DNA of 64,000 nt from Chryseobacterium sp. IHB B 17019 (GCF_001456155.1 NZ_CP013293.1:1736001-1800000), one strand, 5' to 3'. Positions 51,605-60,868 are shown, counted from the first letter of the stretch. Translations and numbers: made by a program. The notes: generated from the sequence alone by a model not told the origin.

Positions 51605-52318
51605 ATGCCGCAGATAGAGCATACAGATTATTATTCGAATATTTTAGGAACAAGCCTTAAAGTAGAAGTAACAGGGCATTATGGACATCCTATCATCATG
51701 TTCCCCACTTCACAAGGTCAATACACACAAAACCATGATTTTCATCTTAATGGAAGCATCAATTGGTTTATAGAACAGGGAAAAGTTAAGCTTTATAATA
51801 TACAGACCATTGATAGCTGGAGTTTTTATGATAATAATATTTCTCCACAGCAGCGTATTAAAAATTATGAAAGATATGTACAGTTTCTTATTCAGGAATT
51901 TGTGCCTTACATTCAGAAAATCCATAAAACACACCGTGTAGCCGTTGCCGGAGCTAGTTTTGGTGGTTATCATGCGGCTAATTTCGCGTTCAGATTTCCG
52001 GATGTGGTTTCGCATCTGTTTTGTCTTTCGGGGGCTTTCAGCATAAGAAATTTTATGGACGGATATTCTGATGAACTGGTCTATTTTAACTGTCCGAGAG
52101 AGTTTGTAAAGAACGATGAAGCCTGGAAATACAAGCACATGCACATTGTTTTAAGCACTTCTGATCAGGATATTTGCAGAGATAAAAACCTTGAAATGGC
52201 AGATATCTTAAGCTCAAAAGGAATCGATTTCTGGTATGATGAAAGAAAATGGATCAACCACGACTGGCCGCTTTGGAGGATGGTTTTTCCAACATTTATC
52301 GGGAGATTCTTTTCTTAA
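51605..52318 (+). CDS. Esterase-D-type alpha/beta hydrolase
   Basis: 237 residues, single hydrolase domain. Nucleophile elbow A-G-A-S-F-G-G-Y-H-A (Ser near 117), oxyanion-side G-H-Y-G-H-P-I-I-M-F-P-T, candidate Asp in S-D-Q-D-I and C-terminal His in N-H-D-W-P-L-W. No signal peptide. Located between two ATP-grasp genes, 33 and 39 bp from them, so it probably acts on the same product, perhaps as a thioesterase, esterase or peptide-releasing enzyme (inference). Confidence 0.87.
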   Translation: MPQIEHTDYYSNILGTSLKVEVTGHYGHPIIMFPTSQGQYTQNHDFHLNGSINWFIEQGKVKLYNIQTIDSWSFYDNNISPQQRIKNYERYVQFLIQEFVPYIQKIHKTHRVAVAGASFGGYHAANFAFRFPDVVSHLFCLSGAFSIRNFMDGYSDELVYFNCPREFVKNDEAWKYKHMHIVLSTSDQDICRDKNLEMADILSSKGIDFWYDERKWINHDWPLWRMVFPTFIGRFFS

Positions 52319-52357
52319 CTAATTTTAAATTCAAATATTAATATAAAAACATCAATT

Positions 52358-53311
52358 ATGGCAAAAAAAGTAGGAATTCTATTCGGTATGGAGGACACAT
52401 TTCCCTGGGCTTTTATTGACAAAGTAAATGAGTTAGGAGGCGGAGAAATCGTTGCCGAACCTGTAACTATTGACAAACTTGAGCAAGGTGCAGATTATGG
52501 ATATGCAGTGATTATCGACAGAATTTCGCAGGACGTTCCCTTCTACAGAGCTTATTTAAAAAATGCGGCCTTAAACGGAACTTATGTAATAAATAACCCT
52601 TTCTGGTGGAGTGCTGATGAAAAGTTTTTCAATAATGCATTAATGTCAAAACTGGGGATTCCACTTCCTAAAACCGTATTGCTTCCCTCGCATCAAAGAC
52701 CTACAAATACTTCGGAAACCTCTTTCAGAAACCTAAAATTCCCGCACGACTGGGATTATATTTTCAACTACGTAGGATTCCCCGCCTATATGAAACCTCA
52801 TGACGGCGGAGGCTGGAGAAACGTTTACCGGGTGGAAAATCCGGAAGATATGTGGAATAAATTAGGCGAAACAGAGCAATTGGTAATGATGGTTCAGGAA
52901 GAAATTGTTTTTGATGATTATTACCGTGTGTATTGTTTAGGTAAAAAATATGTTCACATCATGCCTTATGAGCCCAGAAATGCTCCTCATTTGAGATATG
53001 AAACCACACACCAGACGAAAGGTGAAGAATTGGAAAAATTACTAAAAACAATTCACGATTATACCATTATAATGAACGAAGCGCTGGGCTACGATTTCAA
53101 CACAGTAGAATTTGCCATAAGAGATGGAATTCCTTATGCCATCGACTTCTGCAACCCTGCTCCCGATGCCGACAGAAATGCTGTAGGTGAAGAAAACTTC
53201 GCCTGGATTGTAGAACATTCTGCAAAATTGGCCATAGAAAAAGCGAAAGAATATGTTCCCGGAAAACCCAACATCTCTTGGGGTACTTTCGTAAAAGATT
53301 CAGTAAAATAA
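52358..53311 (+). CDS. ATP-grasp protein (RimK/D-Ala ligase-like), substrate unknown
   Basis: 317 residues. N-terminal G-I-L-F-G-M-E-D-T-F-P-W, then I-N-N-P-F-W-W-S-A-D-E-K-F-F as the hinge into the ATP-grasp domain; P-A-Y-M-K-P-H-D-G-G-G-W-R-N-V (Lys and glycine-rich loop, about 148-162), M-V-Q-E-E-I, D-D-Y-Y-R-V-Y and the Mg-binding D-F-N-T-V-E-F-A and I-D-F-C-N-P-A-P near the C-terminus. Predicted carboxylate-amine ligase of the cluster. Not close enough to RimK for a substrate call. Confidence 0.87.
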   Translation: MAKKVGILFGMEDTFPWAFIDKVNELGGGEIVAEPVTIDKLEQGADYGYAVIIDRISQDVPFYRAYLKNAALNGTYVINNPFWWSADEKFFNNALMSKLGIPLPKTVLLPSHQRPTNTSETSFRNLKFPHDWDYIFNYVGFPAYMKPHDGGGWRNVYRVENPEDMWNKLGETEQLVMMVQEEIVFDDYYRVYCLGKKYVHIMPYEPRNAPHLRYETTHQTKGEELEKLLKTIHDYTIIMNEALGYDFNTVEFAIRDGIPYAIDFCNPAPDADRNAVGEENFAWIVEHSAKLAIEKAKEYVPGKPNISWGTFVKDSVK

Positions 53312-53340
53312 ACATAAAATATATAAAAGCACGAAAAAAA

Positions 53341-54462
53341 ATGCATCAATTTACTATTGGAATCGAAGAAGAATATCAGATTATTGATGTTGAGAGCAGA
53401 GATCTGATCTCTCATGTTTCGAAAATTATTGAAGGCGGGAAAGCCGTTTTAAGTGAAAATTTAAAGCACGAAATGCATGAATCCATGATCGAAATGGAAA
53501 CAGGCATCTGTCAAAACATTAAGGAAGCAAGAGCTGAGCTCACAAATCTAAGAAGACACCTCATTAAAACAGCTCACGAACAAGGCCTTAGAGTCTCGGG
53601 AGGCGGGACACACCCTTTTTCAAACTGGGAACACAACACCATCACCGATGGCGAGCGTTACAACAAAATTGTTGATGATATGGGCGATGTAGCGCGTGGA
53701 AACCTTATTTTCGGGCTCCATGTACATATCGGAATCCCGAATCGTGAAGAAGGTGTGAGAATTCAGAATGTGATGCGTTATTTCCTGCCTCACGTTTATG
53801 CACTTTCCACAAATTCACCTTTCTGGATCGGAAGAAATACCGGCTTTAAGTCATATAGACAGGAAATTTTCGTAAAATTCCCAAGAACAGGTATTCCGAG
53901 TTTTTTTAATTCTCTGGCGGAATTCGACAGCTATGTTGATCTTTTGGTGAAAACCGGAACCATCGACAATGCCAAGAAAATTTGGTGGGATTTGAGGGTT
54001 CACCCGTTCTATCCGACCATTGAATTCAGGATTTGCGACATGCCTCTTAGAATTGATGAAACTGTTTGTCTTGCAGCGATTATGCAGGCTTTGGTGGCAA
54101 AAATTTATAAGCTTCACCAGCAAAATTTAAGTTTCAGAAGCTACAGAAGATTATTATTAAATGAAAATAAATGGCGGGCTTCCAAAAGTGGAATTGAAGC
54201 TCATTTGATTGACTTTGGTAAAGAAGAATCCGTTCCTTATCCGGATTTGTTAAAAGAGCTTTTAGAATTTATCGATGATGTTGTGGATGAGTTAGGATGC
54301 AGAAATGAAGTAGATTATGCCTGGAAAATTTTAGAACACGGAACCGGTGCAGACAGGCAGTTACAAATCTTCAAAGAAACTGGCGACCTTACAAAAGTGG
54401 TGGATTATATGATTTCAGAAACTGAGTATGGCATAACACATGGGGAGACCGTTTCATTATAA
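53341..54462 (+). CDS. ybdK: GCS2-type carboxylate-amine ligase (YbdK family)
   Basis: 373 residues from the ATG at 53341, which gives the family N-terminus M-H-Q-F-T-I-G-I-E-E-E-Y-Q; an in-frame ATG 63 nt upstream would overlap the previous gene and is rejected. Other GCS2 motifs: E-M-E-T-G-I-C, G-G-T-H-P-F (about 97-102), F-G-L-H-V-H-I-G-I (about 132-140), T-I-E-F-R-I-C-D-M-P. YbdK has weak glutamate-cysteine ligase activity in vitro; the true substrate is not known. Suggests that glutamate or a similar amino acid enters the pathway. Confidence 0.93.
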   Translation: MHQFTIGIEEEYQIIDVESRDLISHVSKIIEGGKAVLSENLKHEMHESMIEMETGICQNIKEARAELTNLRRHLIKTAHEQGLRVSGGGTHPFSNWEHNTITDGERYNKIVDDMGDVARGNLIFGLHVHIGIPNREEGVRIQNVMRYFLPHVYALSTNSPFWIGRNTGFKSYRQEIFVKFPRTGIPSFFNSLAEFDSYVDLLVKTGTIDNAKKIWWDLRVHPFYPTIEFRICDMPLRIDETVCLAAIMQALVAKIYKLHQQNLSFRSYRRLLLNENKWRASKSGIEAHLIDFGKEESVPYPDLLKELLEFIDDVVDELGCRNEVDYAWKILEHGTGADRQLQIFKETGDLTKVVDYMISETEYGITHGETVSL

Positions 54463-54468
54463 TTTTGG

Positions 54469-54476
54469 TAACTTTG
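54469..54476 (+). promoter_or_regulatory. Internal -7 element before the amidotransferase gene
   Basis: TAACTTTG, 18 nt before the ATG at 54495; may give the last three genes a promoter of their own. Confidence 0.5.
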
Positions 54477-54494
54477 CAAAAAATATAATGTAGT

Positions 54495-55328
54495 ATGAAA
54501 GATATTCGAATTGCTTTGCTGGACATGAACAACAATCATGTAAATCAAGGCTTTAGAAATATTAAAGAAATTTCCGAAGCGTTTAAGCAAAGCTCTGAAG
54601 AAAATGTAAGCATCAAAGTTTTTGATGTAAGATATAAAAATGAAGTGCCGGATATTGAAGATTTTGACATTTTTATTTCATCAGGAGGTCCCGGAGATCC
54701 GCACAGAGAAGGGCTTGAATGGGAAGATAAATTTTCCGGATTTTTAGACTCGGTTCTTGAGCATAATAAGTTTAATAAAGATAAAAAATATCTGTTTTTA
54801 ATCTGCCATTCATTCCAATTAGCGAGTATTCATTGGGAGCTGGGAAATATCTGCAAGAGAAAATCCTATTCTTTCGGGGTAATGCCGGTTCATAAAACTG
54901 AAGAAGGTGAACAGGAATTTTTATTCAAAAACCTTCCGGATCCTTTCTATGCGGTAGATTCAAGAGCATTCCAGTTTATTGAGCCCAATCATGACCGTTT
55001 TGAGGAATTAGGAATGAAAATCGTTGCGATTGAAAAGTTCCGTCCTCATATCAATCTGGAAAGAGCGGTGATGGCTATTCGTTTTTCGGAGGAAATCTTT
55101 GGAACACAATTCCATCCGGAAGCCAATCCTGCAGGAATGGTGGAAAACCTGAAAGACGACAAAAATAAGGAAGCCATGATTGAGAATTTCGGGATGGAAA
55201 AATACCTTGAAACCATTGACCGAATGGATGATGAAGACAAGATTATTCTAACTCAGGCTCAGATTCTTCCGAGATTTTTGCGGTTTGCAAAAAAAAACGT
55301 TTTGAAGGATTGTAAAGCTTTTGCTTAA
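54495..55328 (+). CDS. Class I glutamine amidotransferase-like protein
   Basis: 277 residues. Type 1 GATase fold: S-S-G-G-P-G-D-P oxyanion region (about 57-64), nucleophile elbow L-I-C-H-S-F-Q (Cys near 104, followed by His-Ser rather than the usual x-Gly), and the His-Glu pair in G-T-Q-F-H-P-E-A (about 203-210). Likely generates ammonia from glutamine for an amide-forming partner, or hydrolyses a gamma-glutamyl bond (both known for the fold). The extra 60-residue C-terminal tail is not part of the usual domain. Confidence 0.88.
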   Translation: MKDIRIALLDMNNNHVNQGFRNIKEISEAFKQSSEENVSIKVFDVRYKNEVPDIEDFDIFISSGGPGDPHREGLEWEDKFSGFLDSVLEHNKFNKDKKYLFLICHSFQLASIHWELGNICKRKSYSFGVMPVHKTEEGEQEFLFKNLPDPFYAVDSRAFQFIEPNHDRFEELGMKIVAIEKFRPHINLERAVMAIRFSEEIFGTQFHPEANPAGMVENLKDDKNKEAMIENFGMEKYLETIDRMDDEDKIILTQAQILPRFLRFAKKNVLKDCKAFA

Positions 55329-55383
55329 ACTTAAAGATAAGCTCAGACGCTTTGACAGTTCAGCATCTCAAAAATTAAATAAC

Positions 55384-55412
55384 AAAATCGGGCAACAATT
55401 GTCCGATTTTTT
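55384..55412 (+). terminator. Terminator-like hairpin between the amidotransferase gene and the next
   Basis: AAAATCGGGCAA / TTGTCCGATTTT (12-bp stem, one G-U pair, CAA loop) followed by T6. Lies before the ATG at 55435 but inside the longer reading frame that would start with TTG at 55321. Confidence 0.65.
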
Positions 55413-55434
55413 AAAATCACAAAAGAAAAAGAAT

Positions 55435-56619
55435 ATGATTTCAAAATACAGAAAGCAGTTTAATGAGGAATTTTCACAGGAAAAATATAATCAGCTAAAA
55501 GAAATTTTAAAAGAAAAAAGTGGGCTGGCGCCAAGCTTCAGAATTTCCGAAAGTCCGATTTTTTTAACTAAAAAATTTGAAGATAAGCTCATTGATGCGA
55601 CTGAAAGCATTATCGATCAGATTAAAAATTTACCTTACGAAACTTTACAAAAAGCAATCCCCGACAATTGCCGGGTTCCGAATGATACGGACAAACCTCA
55701 TTTCTTCACCATAGATTTTGGAGTCTGTAAAAACGAAAACGGTGAAATTGAACCACAATTAATTGAATTGCAAGCCTTTCCTTCTTTATATGCTTTTCAA
55801 AAAGTATTTGAAGATACATTTTGTGAAGTCTATCCTTTCCTTTCCGAAGTCAGGAATAAGATGCCTCATGAAGAGTTTAAGAATTACTTAAAAGAGTTAA
55901 TTGTAGGTAATGAAAATCCTGAAAATGTTATTCTTCTTGAAATTTATCCTGAAAAACAAAAGACAGCAATTGATTTTATTTTTACTGAAAAATTATTAGG
56001 AATAAAAACAGTTTGTTTAACCAAAATAAAAAAACAAGGCCGAAAATTATTTTATGAAAACGATGGTAAATTGATTGAAATAAAAAGAATTTACAACCGT
56101 GTGATTTTTGATGAATTAGATAGAATTCCCGACTTGAAAATAGAGTTTGATTTCCGAGAAGATGTTGATGTAACCTGGGTTACACACCCGAATTGGTTCT
56201 TTAAAATTTCAAAATTTCTTTTACCGATGCTGAAACATCAATTTGTCCCGAAAAGTTATTTTTTACATGAGTTTCCGGAAAACGAAAAGCTTGAAAATTT
56301 TGTTTTGAAGCCTTTATTTTCGTTTGCAGGAAGTGGAGTTAATTTAAATCCAACCAAAGAAATAACGGATGCTATTGAGGATAAAGAAAATTACATCTTA
56401 CAGAGAAAAGTAACTTACGAATCGATTTTTGAAGATATTAACGGTGAATTTTCGAAAGCAGAGATCCGTTTGTTGTATATTTGGCGCGAAAATGACGACC
56501 GTCCTATCCTACTAGAAAATCTTGGCAGAATGACGAAAGCTGCCATGGTAAATGTAGATTTTAACAAGAAGGATGCGATTTGGATCGGTAGTTCTAATGC
56601 TTTTTTTGCGGAAGAATAA
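55435..56619 (+). CDS. Probable ATP-grasp-like ligase of glutathionylspermidine-synthase type, unknown substrate
   Basis: 394 residues from ATG 55435; the frame is open back to a TTG at 55321 (432 residues), which would overlap the previous gene and run through a terminator-like hairpin, so the ATG is preferred but not proven. ATP-grasp features: E-P-Q-L-I-E-L-Q-A-F-P-S (acidic metal site), R-I-Y-N-R-V-I-F-D-E-L, V-T-H-P-N-W, F-V-L-K-P-L-F-S-F-A-G-S-G-V (Lys plus glycine loop), Y-I-L-Q-R-K-V. The motif order resembles circularly permuted ATP-grasp enzymes. Third such ligase in the cluster. Confidence 0.75.
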   Translation: MISKYRKQFNEEFSQEKYNQLKEILKEKSGLAPSFRISESPIFLTKKFEDKLIDATESIIDQIKNLPYETLQKAIPDNCRVPNDTDKPHFFTIDFGVCKNENGEIEPQLIELQAFPSLYAFQKVFEDTFCEVYPFLSEVRNKMPHEEFKNYLKELIVGNENPENVILLEIYPEKQKTAIDFIFTEKLLGIKTVCLTKIKKQGRKLFYENDGKLIEIKRIYNRVIFDELDRIPDLKIEFDFREDVDVTWVTHPNWFFKISKFLLPMLKHQFVPKSYFLHEFPENEKLENFVLKPLFSFAGSGVNLNPTKEITDAIEDKENYILQRKVTYESIFEDINGEFSKAEIRLLYIWRENDDRPILLENLGRMTKAAMVNVDFNKKDAIWIGSSNAFFAEE

Positions 56620-56642
56620 TTTTAATTAAAAGCTAATATACA

Positions 56643-57101
56643 ATGGAAAACAATTCTGTTTTTGAAGAATTTGAAGTAAAGAATAATTTTGCAAGAAGGA
56701 GAAGCTTGCTACCCGTATGGATTAAAATTTTTATATGGTTCTTTCTAATCGGGGGTTCGGTTGCAACAGTTTTGCTTATGGCTGGGCTTTTCCTGAATAA
56801 GGTAGATTTATCCCTTTACGGAATTACGGCAACTCATCCTTATACATTAACGGGATTCTTATTGAGTATTTTATTAATCTATAAAGGTATTGTTGCTTAT
56901 GGGCTCTGGTTTGAGCAAAAGTGGGCACCTCAGACTGCAGTAATTGATGCTATTGTAGGTATTGCTATTTGTATAATTATGATGGCAGTGATACCTTTTA
57001 CAGTTCCGAACATCAGTTTTACAATCAGATTAGAATTAATCCCTTTATATTTTTATCTACAGAAAATGAAACAGATAAGAAAAAACTGGGAAAATCTATA
57101 A
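56643..57101 (+). CDS. Small integral membrane protein, unknown function
   Basis: 152 residues with three clear transmembrane helices (about 23-48, 68-90, 101-124) and a possible fourth, weaker one (130-142), ending in a basic tail (K-M-K-Q-I-R-K-N-W). No recognised domain. Begins 23 bp after the ligase gene and ends at a strong bidirectional hairpin, so it is probably the last gene of the cluster; a transport or anchoring role would fit but is a guess. Confidence 0.8.
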   Translation: MENNSVFEEFEVKNNFARRRSLLPVWIKIFIWFFLIGGSVATVLLMAGLFLNKVDLSLYGITATHPYTLTGFLLSILLIYKGIVAYGLWFEQKWAPQTAVIDAIVGIAICIIMMAVIPFTVPNISFTIRLELIPLYFYLQKMKQIRKNWENL

Positions 57102-57103
57102 AT

Positions 57104-57138
57104 AAGTTTCGGCGGCATCTTCGATGCCGCCGAAACTT
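57104..57138. terminator. Bidirectional terminator/palindrome between the membrane protein gene and cphA
   Basis: Perfect 16-bp stem (57104-57119 / 57123-57138; AAGTTTCGGCGGCATC) with TTC loop, between convergent genes. The GTTTCGG-CGGC core resembles that of the 5326-5374 palindrome. Confidence 0.8.
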
Positions 57139-57150
57139 TAAATAATTCAT

Positions 57151-59778
57151 TTATATCTTATCATCCTCGAGCAATTCCTTTGCCTGATACTCCTGAACAA
57201 GGTCAATGGCATTAGAAATCACGTCGCTCAATGCGGTGATGAAAGTACCTTCTTCCGCCATTCCCATAGCATGTTTCAGGGCTTCGATTTCTTTTGGAAT
57301 GATTTCATAGCTTACATTTCTTCCGGAAGACTGCATTCCGTCGATGATCAACCCGTTAATTTCCTCTTCTGTTCTTCCGCGAAGATGTTTTTCATTTCGG
57401 ATAATGATATGGTCAAACATTCTTCCTGCAATTCTTCCGCATTCCCTGATATCACCATCACGTCTGTCTCCCACTCCGGAAATAATTCCGATTTTTTTAT
57501 TGGCTTCCACATTTTTCAAATAATCTTCAATGGCTTCATAACCAGATGGATTATGGGCAAAATCAATTAAAACCTTAAAATTTTTAAATTTAAAGACATT
57601 CAATCTTCCCGGTGTCAATTGTGCACTTGGAATGAAAGTCCGGAGAGAATTAGAAATATCTTCGATCCCAAAACCGTAAAGATAAGAAGCTAAACTTGCC
57701 GCTAAAACATTCTCAATCATAAACTTAGCCTTACCTTCCATAGTAATCGGGAAATCTTTTGCCTTTCCGATCCTGATTTTCCAGTCGCCTTTTTTGATTG
57801 TTACAAAACCCTCTTCGAACACGCAGGTGATCTTTCCCTCTTTTGCAAACTTCTGAATATGAGGATTATTTTCATTCATACTGAAAATAGCGACATTGCT
57901 GTCCAGATCATTGAGAATCTTCATAGAATACTCATTATCTGCATTCAGGACACTCCACCCGTTTTTCTTTACGCTGTCGAGAACAACCCTTTTCACACGC
58001 GCCAGATCTTTCAGGTTGTGAATATCATTCATTCCTAAATGATCTTCTTCAATGTTGGTTAAAACACCGATATCACATTGTGAAAAGCCAAGTCCTGAAC
58101 GTAAAATTCCACCTCTTGCAGTTTCCAGGACGGCAAATTCCACAGTTGGATCTTTTAAGATAAATTCAGCTGAAAGCGGCCCTGTGGTATCACCTTTTGT
58201 CAACATCGTATTTTGAATATAAATTCCGTCCGATGTAGTGAAACCAACTCTGTAACCGTTGCTTTTAACGATATGAGAAATTAATCTTGTAGTAGTGGTT
58301 TTTCCATTTGTTCCCGTCACGGCAATGATAGGAATGGTGAAAGGTTTTCCCGGTGGATACAGCATATCCACTACAGGCGCGGCAACGTTTCTTGGAAGTC
58401 CCTCACTTGGAGCAAGGTGCATCCTGAATCCCGGAGCTGCGTTCACTTCGATGATCGCACCACCACTTTCTTTTAAAGGTTGGGTTAAGTTTTCAGCCAT
58501 AATATCAATTCCGCAGACATCAAGGCCAATGATTTTAGAAATCCTTTCTGCCATTGTGATATTTTCCGGATGGATCATATCTGTCACGTCAATGGAAGTT
58601 CCTCCTGTCGAAAGATTGGCGGTCGATTTCAGGTATACAACTTCTCCTTTCTGAGGAATTGTTTCTAATGTATATTGAAGTTTTTCGAGAAGCTCTGTGG
58701 TGTCTTTGTCAATTTCAATTTCGGTCAAAACATTTTCATGGCCGTAACCCCTTCTCGGATCTTTATTTTCTTTTTCAATGAGTTGCTGAAGATTCAGCTC
58801 TCCGTCACCTACAACGTGGGCGGGAACCCTTCTTGCAGCTGCAACCATTTTATTATTAATGACTAAAACCCTGAAATCATAGCCAGTAATATATTTTTCA
58901 ACAATTACTTTTTTTGAATATTTCTGAGCATGTTCCAAGCCTATTTTTGCGGCTTCCCAATCATTAACATTAATAGATGAGCCTTTTCCATGATTTCCGT
59001 CTAAAGGTTTGATAACAACCGGATAACCGATTTTTCTGATCACAGCATCCAATTCTTCTTCATGAGTTACCAGATCACCGATCGGGACAGGGATTGCAGC
59101 ATCATGAAGCATTCTTTTCGTTAATTCTTTATTACATGCAATATCTACGGCAATTGAACTTGTTTTTCCGGTAATTGTCGCCTGAAATCTCTGTTGATTC
59201 ACGCCATAACCAAGCTGTACCAGGGAGTTTGTTCCTAAACGAATCCAGGGAATCTTTCTGGAAACCGCTTCCTCAACGATACTTCCTGTTGATGGACCCA
59301 AACGAACCCTTTCTCTGATTTCTTTTAATTTCTGAATACACGCATTTAAGTCATATTCTTGTCCGTTAATAAGAGCTTCAGCAATCTTTACGGCCTCTTC
59401 CGCTGCATAAATCCCTGCATTTTCTTCAAGATAATTGAATACTACATTATAAATCCCTGGCGTCCTCGTTTCACGAGTTCTTCCGAAGCCTACGTCCATT
59501 CCTGCTAACGTCTGGATTTCCAAGGCAATATGCTCAATGACATGTCCCATCCAGGTTCCTGTTTCTACACGGTGGAAAAAGCCACCGGGTACTCCTTCCG
59601 AGCATCTGTGGCTATATAATGAGGGCATCAGCTTTTCAATTCTTTCCCTGAATCCATCAATTTTATTAGTTGGATAATTCTCCATTTCCTCGAGATCCAA
59701 TCTCATCTGTATCAGCTTCTTTCGTCTGATACTCCAGATATTAGGTCCGCGTAATGCCTGTATCTTCTCAATTTTCAT
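57151..59778 (-). CDS. cphA: Cyanophycin synthetase
   Basis: 875 residues, full length for CphA1. N-terminal domain (about 1-160), ATP-grasp domain (about 215-480; V-V-I-K-P-L-D-G-N-H-G-K-G-S, Y-D-F-R-V-L-V-I-N, I-E-V-N-A-A-P-G-F-R-M) that adds Asp, and a Mur-ligase-like C-terminal half with G-T-N-G-K-T-T-T-T-R (about 488-497), L-E-T-A-R-G-G-I and D-F-A-H-N-P-S-G that adds Arg. Makes the nitrogen-storage polymer multi-L-arginyl-poly-L-aspartate in the cytoplasm. Divergent from cyanophycinase. Confidence 0.97.
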   Translation of the reverse strand: MKIEKIQALRGPNIWSIRRKKLIQMRLDLEEMENYPTNKIDGFRERIEKLMPSLYSHRCSEGVPGGFFHRVETGTWMGHVIEHIALEIQTLAGMDVGFGRTRETRTPGIYNVVFNYLEENAGIYAAEEAVKIAEALINGQEYDLNACIQKLKEIRERVRLGPSTGSIVEEAVSRKIPWIRLGTNSLVQLGYGVNQQRFQATITGKTSSIAVDIACNKELTKRMLHDAAIPVPIGDLVTHEEELDAVIRKIGYPVVIKPLDGNHGKGSSINVNDWEAAKIGLEHAQKYSKKVIVEKYITGYDFRVLVINNKMVAAARRVPAHVVGDGELNLQQLIEKENKDPRRGYGHENVLTEIEIDKDTTELLEKLQYTLETIPQKGEVVYLKSTANLSTGGTSIDVTDMIHPENITMAERISKIIGLDVCGIDIMAENLTQPLKESGGAIIEVNAAPGFRMHLAPSEGLPRNVAAPVVDMLYPPGKPFTIPIIAVTGTNGKTTTTRLISHIVKSNGYRVGFTTSDGIYIQNTMLTKGDTTGPLSAEFILKDPTVEFAVLETARGGILRSGLGFSQCDIGVLTNIEEDHLGMNDIHNLKDLARVKRVVLDSVKKNGWSVLNADNEYSMKILNDLDSNVAIFSMNENNPHIQKFAKEGKITCVFEEGFVTIKKGDWKIRIGKAKDFPITMEGKAKFMIENVLAASLASYLYGFGIEDISNSLRTFIPSAQLTPGRLNVFKFKNFKVLIDFAHNPSGYEAIEDYLKNVEANKKIGIISGVGDRRDGDIRECGRIAGRMFDHIIIRNEKHLRGRTEEEINGLIIDGMQSSGRNVSYEIIPKEIEALKHAMGMAEEGTFITALSDVISNAIDLVQEYQAKELLEDDKI

Positions 59779-59823
59779 AGTCTATTTGCATTTTTTATAG
59801 TTAACAAGAACTTCATTTAAATT

Positions 59824-59831
59824 CAAAGATA
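59824..59831 (-). promoter_or_regulatory. -7 element of cphA
   Basis: Minus-strand TATCTTTG, 45 nt before the cphA ATG; candidate TTTC at the -33 position. Confidence 0.5.
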
Positions 59832-59963
59832 ATGTAAAAGCCTAAATGAAACCATAACACAGTTAAACATTTATTAAAAAATATAGAAAATTTATTAACA
59901 ATTATAAAATACTCAGAATCAATCTAAATATGGCACGGATTTCGCCAAATGTTAATAATTTTT

Positions 59964-59971
59964 TAAATTTG
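59964..59971 (+). promoter_or_regulatory. -7 element of cyanophycinase, deciding its start
   Basis: TAAATTTG ends 6 nt before the double ATG at 59978/59981. It lies inside a longer frame opening at 59930, so the longer start cannot be used by this transcript. Confidence 0.6.
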
Positions 59972-59977
59972 CACAAT

Positions 59978-60868
59978 ATGATGAAACCTGTTGGAAAATT
60001 AATTGTAATCGGAGGTGCTGTAAACAAAGGAAGTTTTGCAGAAACCGATTTTGATCAAAATATCGAAAAAAACCTTAATTTCTTTGAAAGAGGAATTTTA
60101 AGAAAAATCATTAACGAATCTAAGCTCAAGGAAAATTCTGTAATAGAAATTGTAACTACGGCCTCACAAATCCCCCAGATTGTAGGTACAGAATACAAAA
60201 AAGCATTCGAATTTCTTGGTGCCAAAAATGTTAATATCCTGGATATTCACAATCGTGGAGAAGCCAATTCTGATGCAATGGTTGCAAGAGCCAATGCAGC
60301 AGATGTGGTGATGTTTACGGGTGGAGATCAGTTGAGATTAACCTCAATTCTTGGCGGAACAAGGTTTCATGATACGATTCTATTAAAATATCAGGAACAG
60401 GATTTTATCTATTCCGGAACTTCTGCCGGAGCCGCCGCAGCTTCTGAAAACATGATCTATCAGGGAAGCAGCTCGGAAGCCTTGCTTAAAGGTGAAATCA
60501 AAACGACACAAGGTTTAGGCTTAATAGATAACGTAATTATTGATACCCATTTTGTACAAAGAGGTAGAATTGGCAGGCTTTTCCAGGCTGTTGTAAACAA
60601 CCCGAGAACGTTGGGAATCGGTTTGGGAGAAGACACCGGACTTTTCATTCATAATGATGTGATGACGGCTGTAGGTTCCGGACTTGTTATATTGGTGGAC
60701 GGAAGATTTATTAAAGATACCAATCTTACCAATATTAATCTTGGCGAGCCCATTTCTATTGATAATCTGACGGTTCACGTAATGTCCATGAATGATCATT
60801 ATGACTTGATAACAAAGACATTAACTATTGAAAATTCACAATTTAACCCGATTCCACAAGACAGATAA
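59978..60868 (+). CDS. cphB: Cyanophycinase
   Basis: 296 residues from the ATG at 59978 (M-M-K-P-V-G-K-L-I-V-I-G-G). S51-type serine exopeptidase: nucleophile in G-T-S-A-G-A-A-A (Ser near 149), F-T-G-G-D-Q-L-R-L (about 110), and D-T-H-F-V-Q-R-G-R-I-G-R-L (catalytic His region near 188). No signal peptide, so intracellular form. Releases beta-Asp-Arg dipeptides from cyanophycin. Very short or no leader. Its stop codon sits at the edge of a heptad repeat; isoaspartyl peptidase follows. Confidence 0.95.
   Translation: MMKPVGKLIVIGGAVNKGSFAETDFDQNIEKNLNFFERGILRKIINESKLKENSVIEIVTTASQIPQIVGTEYKKAFEFLGAKNVNILDIHNRGEANSDAMVARANAADVVMFTGGDQLRLTSILGGTRFHDTILLKYQEQDFIYSGTSAGAAAASENMIYQGSSSEALLKGEIKTTQGLGLIDNVIIDTHFVQRGRIGRLFQAVVNNPRTLGIGLGEDTGLFIHNDVMTAVGSGLVILVDGRFIKDTNLTNINLGEPISIDNLTVHVMSMNDHYDLITKTLTIENSQFNPIPQDR

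Noticed and set aside
53278..53340. Longer start for the YbdK-type gene
   Set aside because: It would overlap the preceding gene by 34 bp and add a basic stretch not found in the family; M-H-Q-F-T-I-G-I-E-E-E is the usual beginning.
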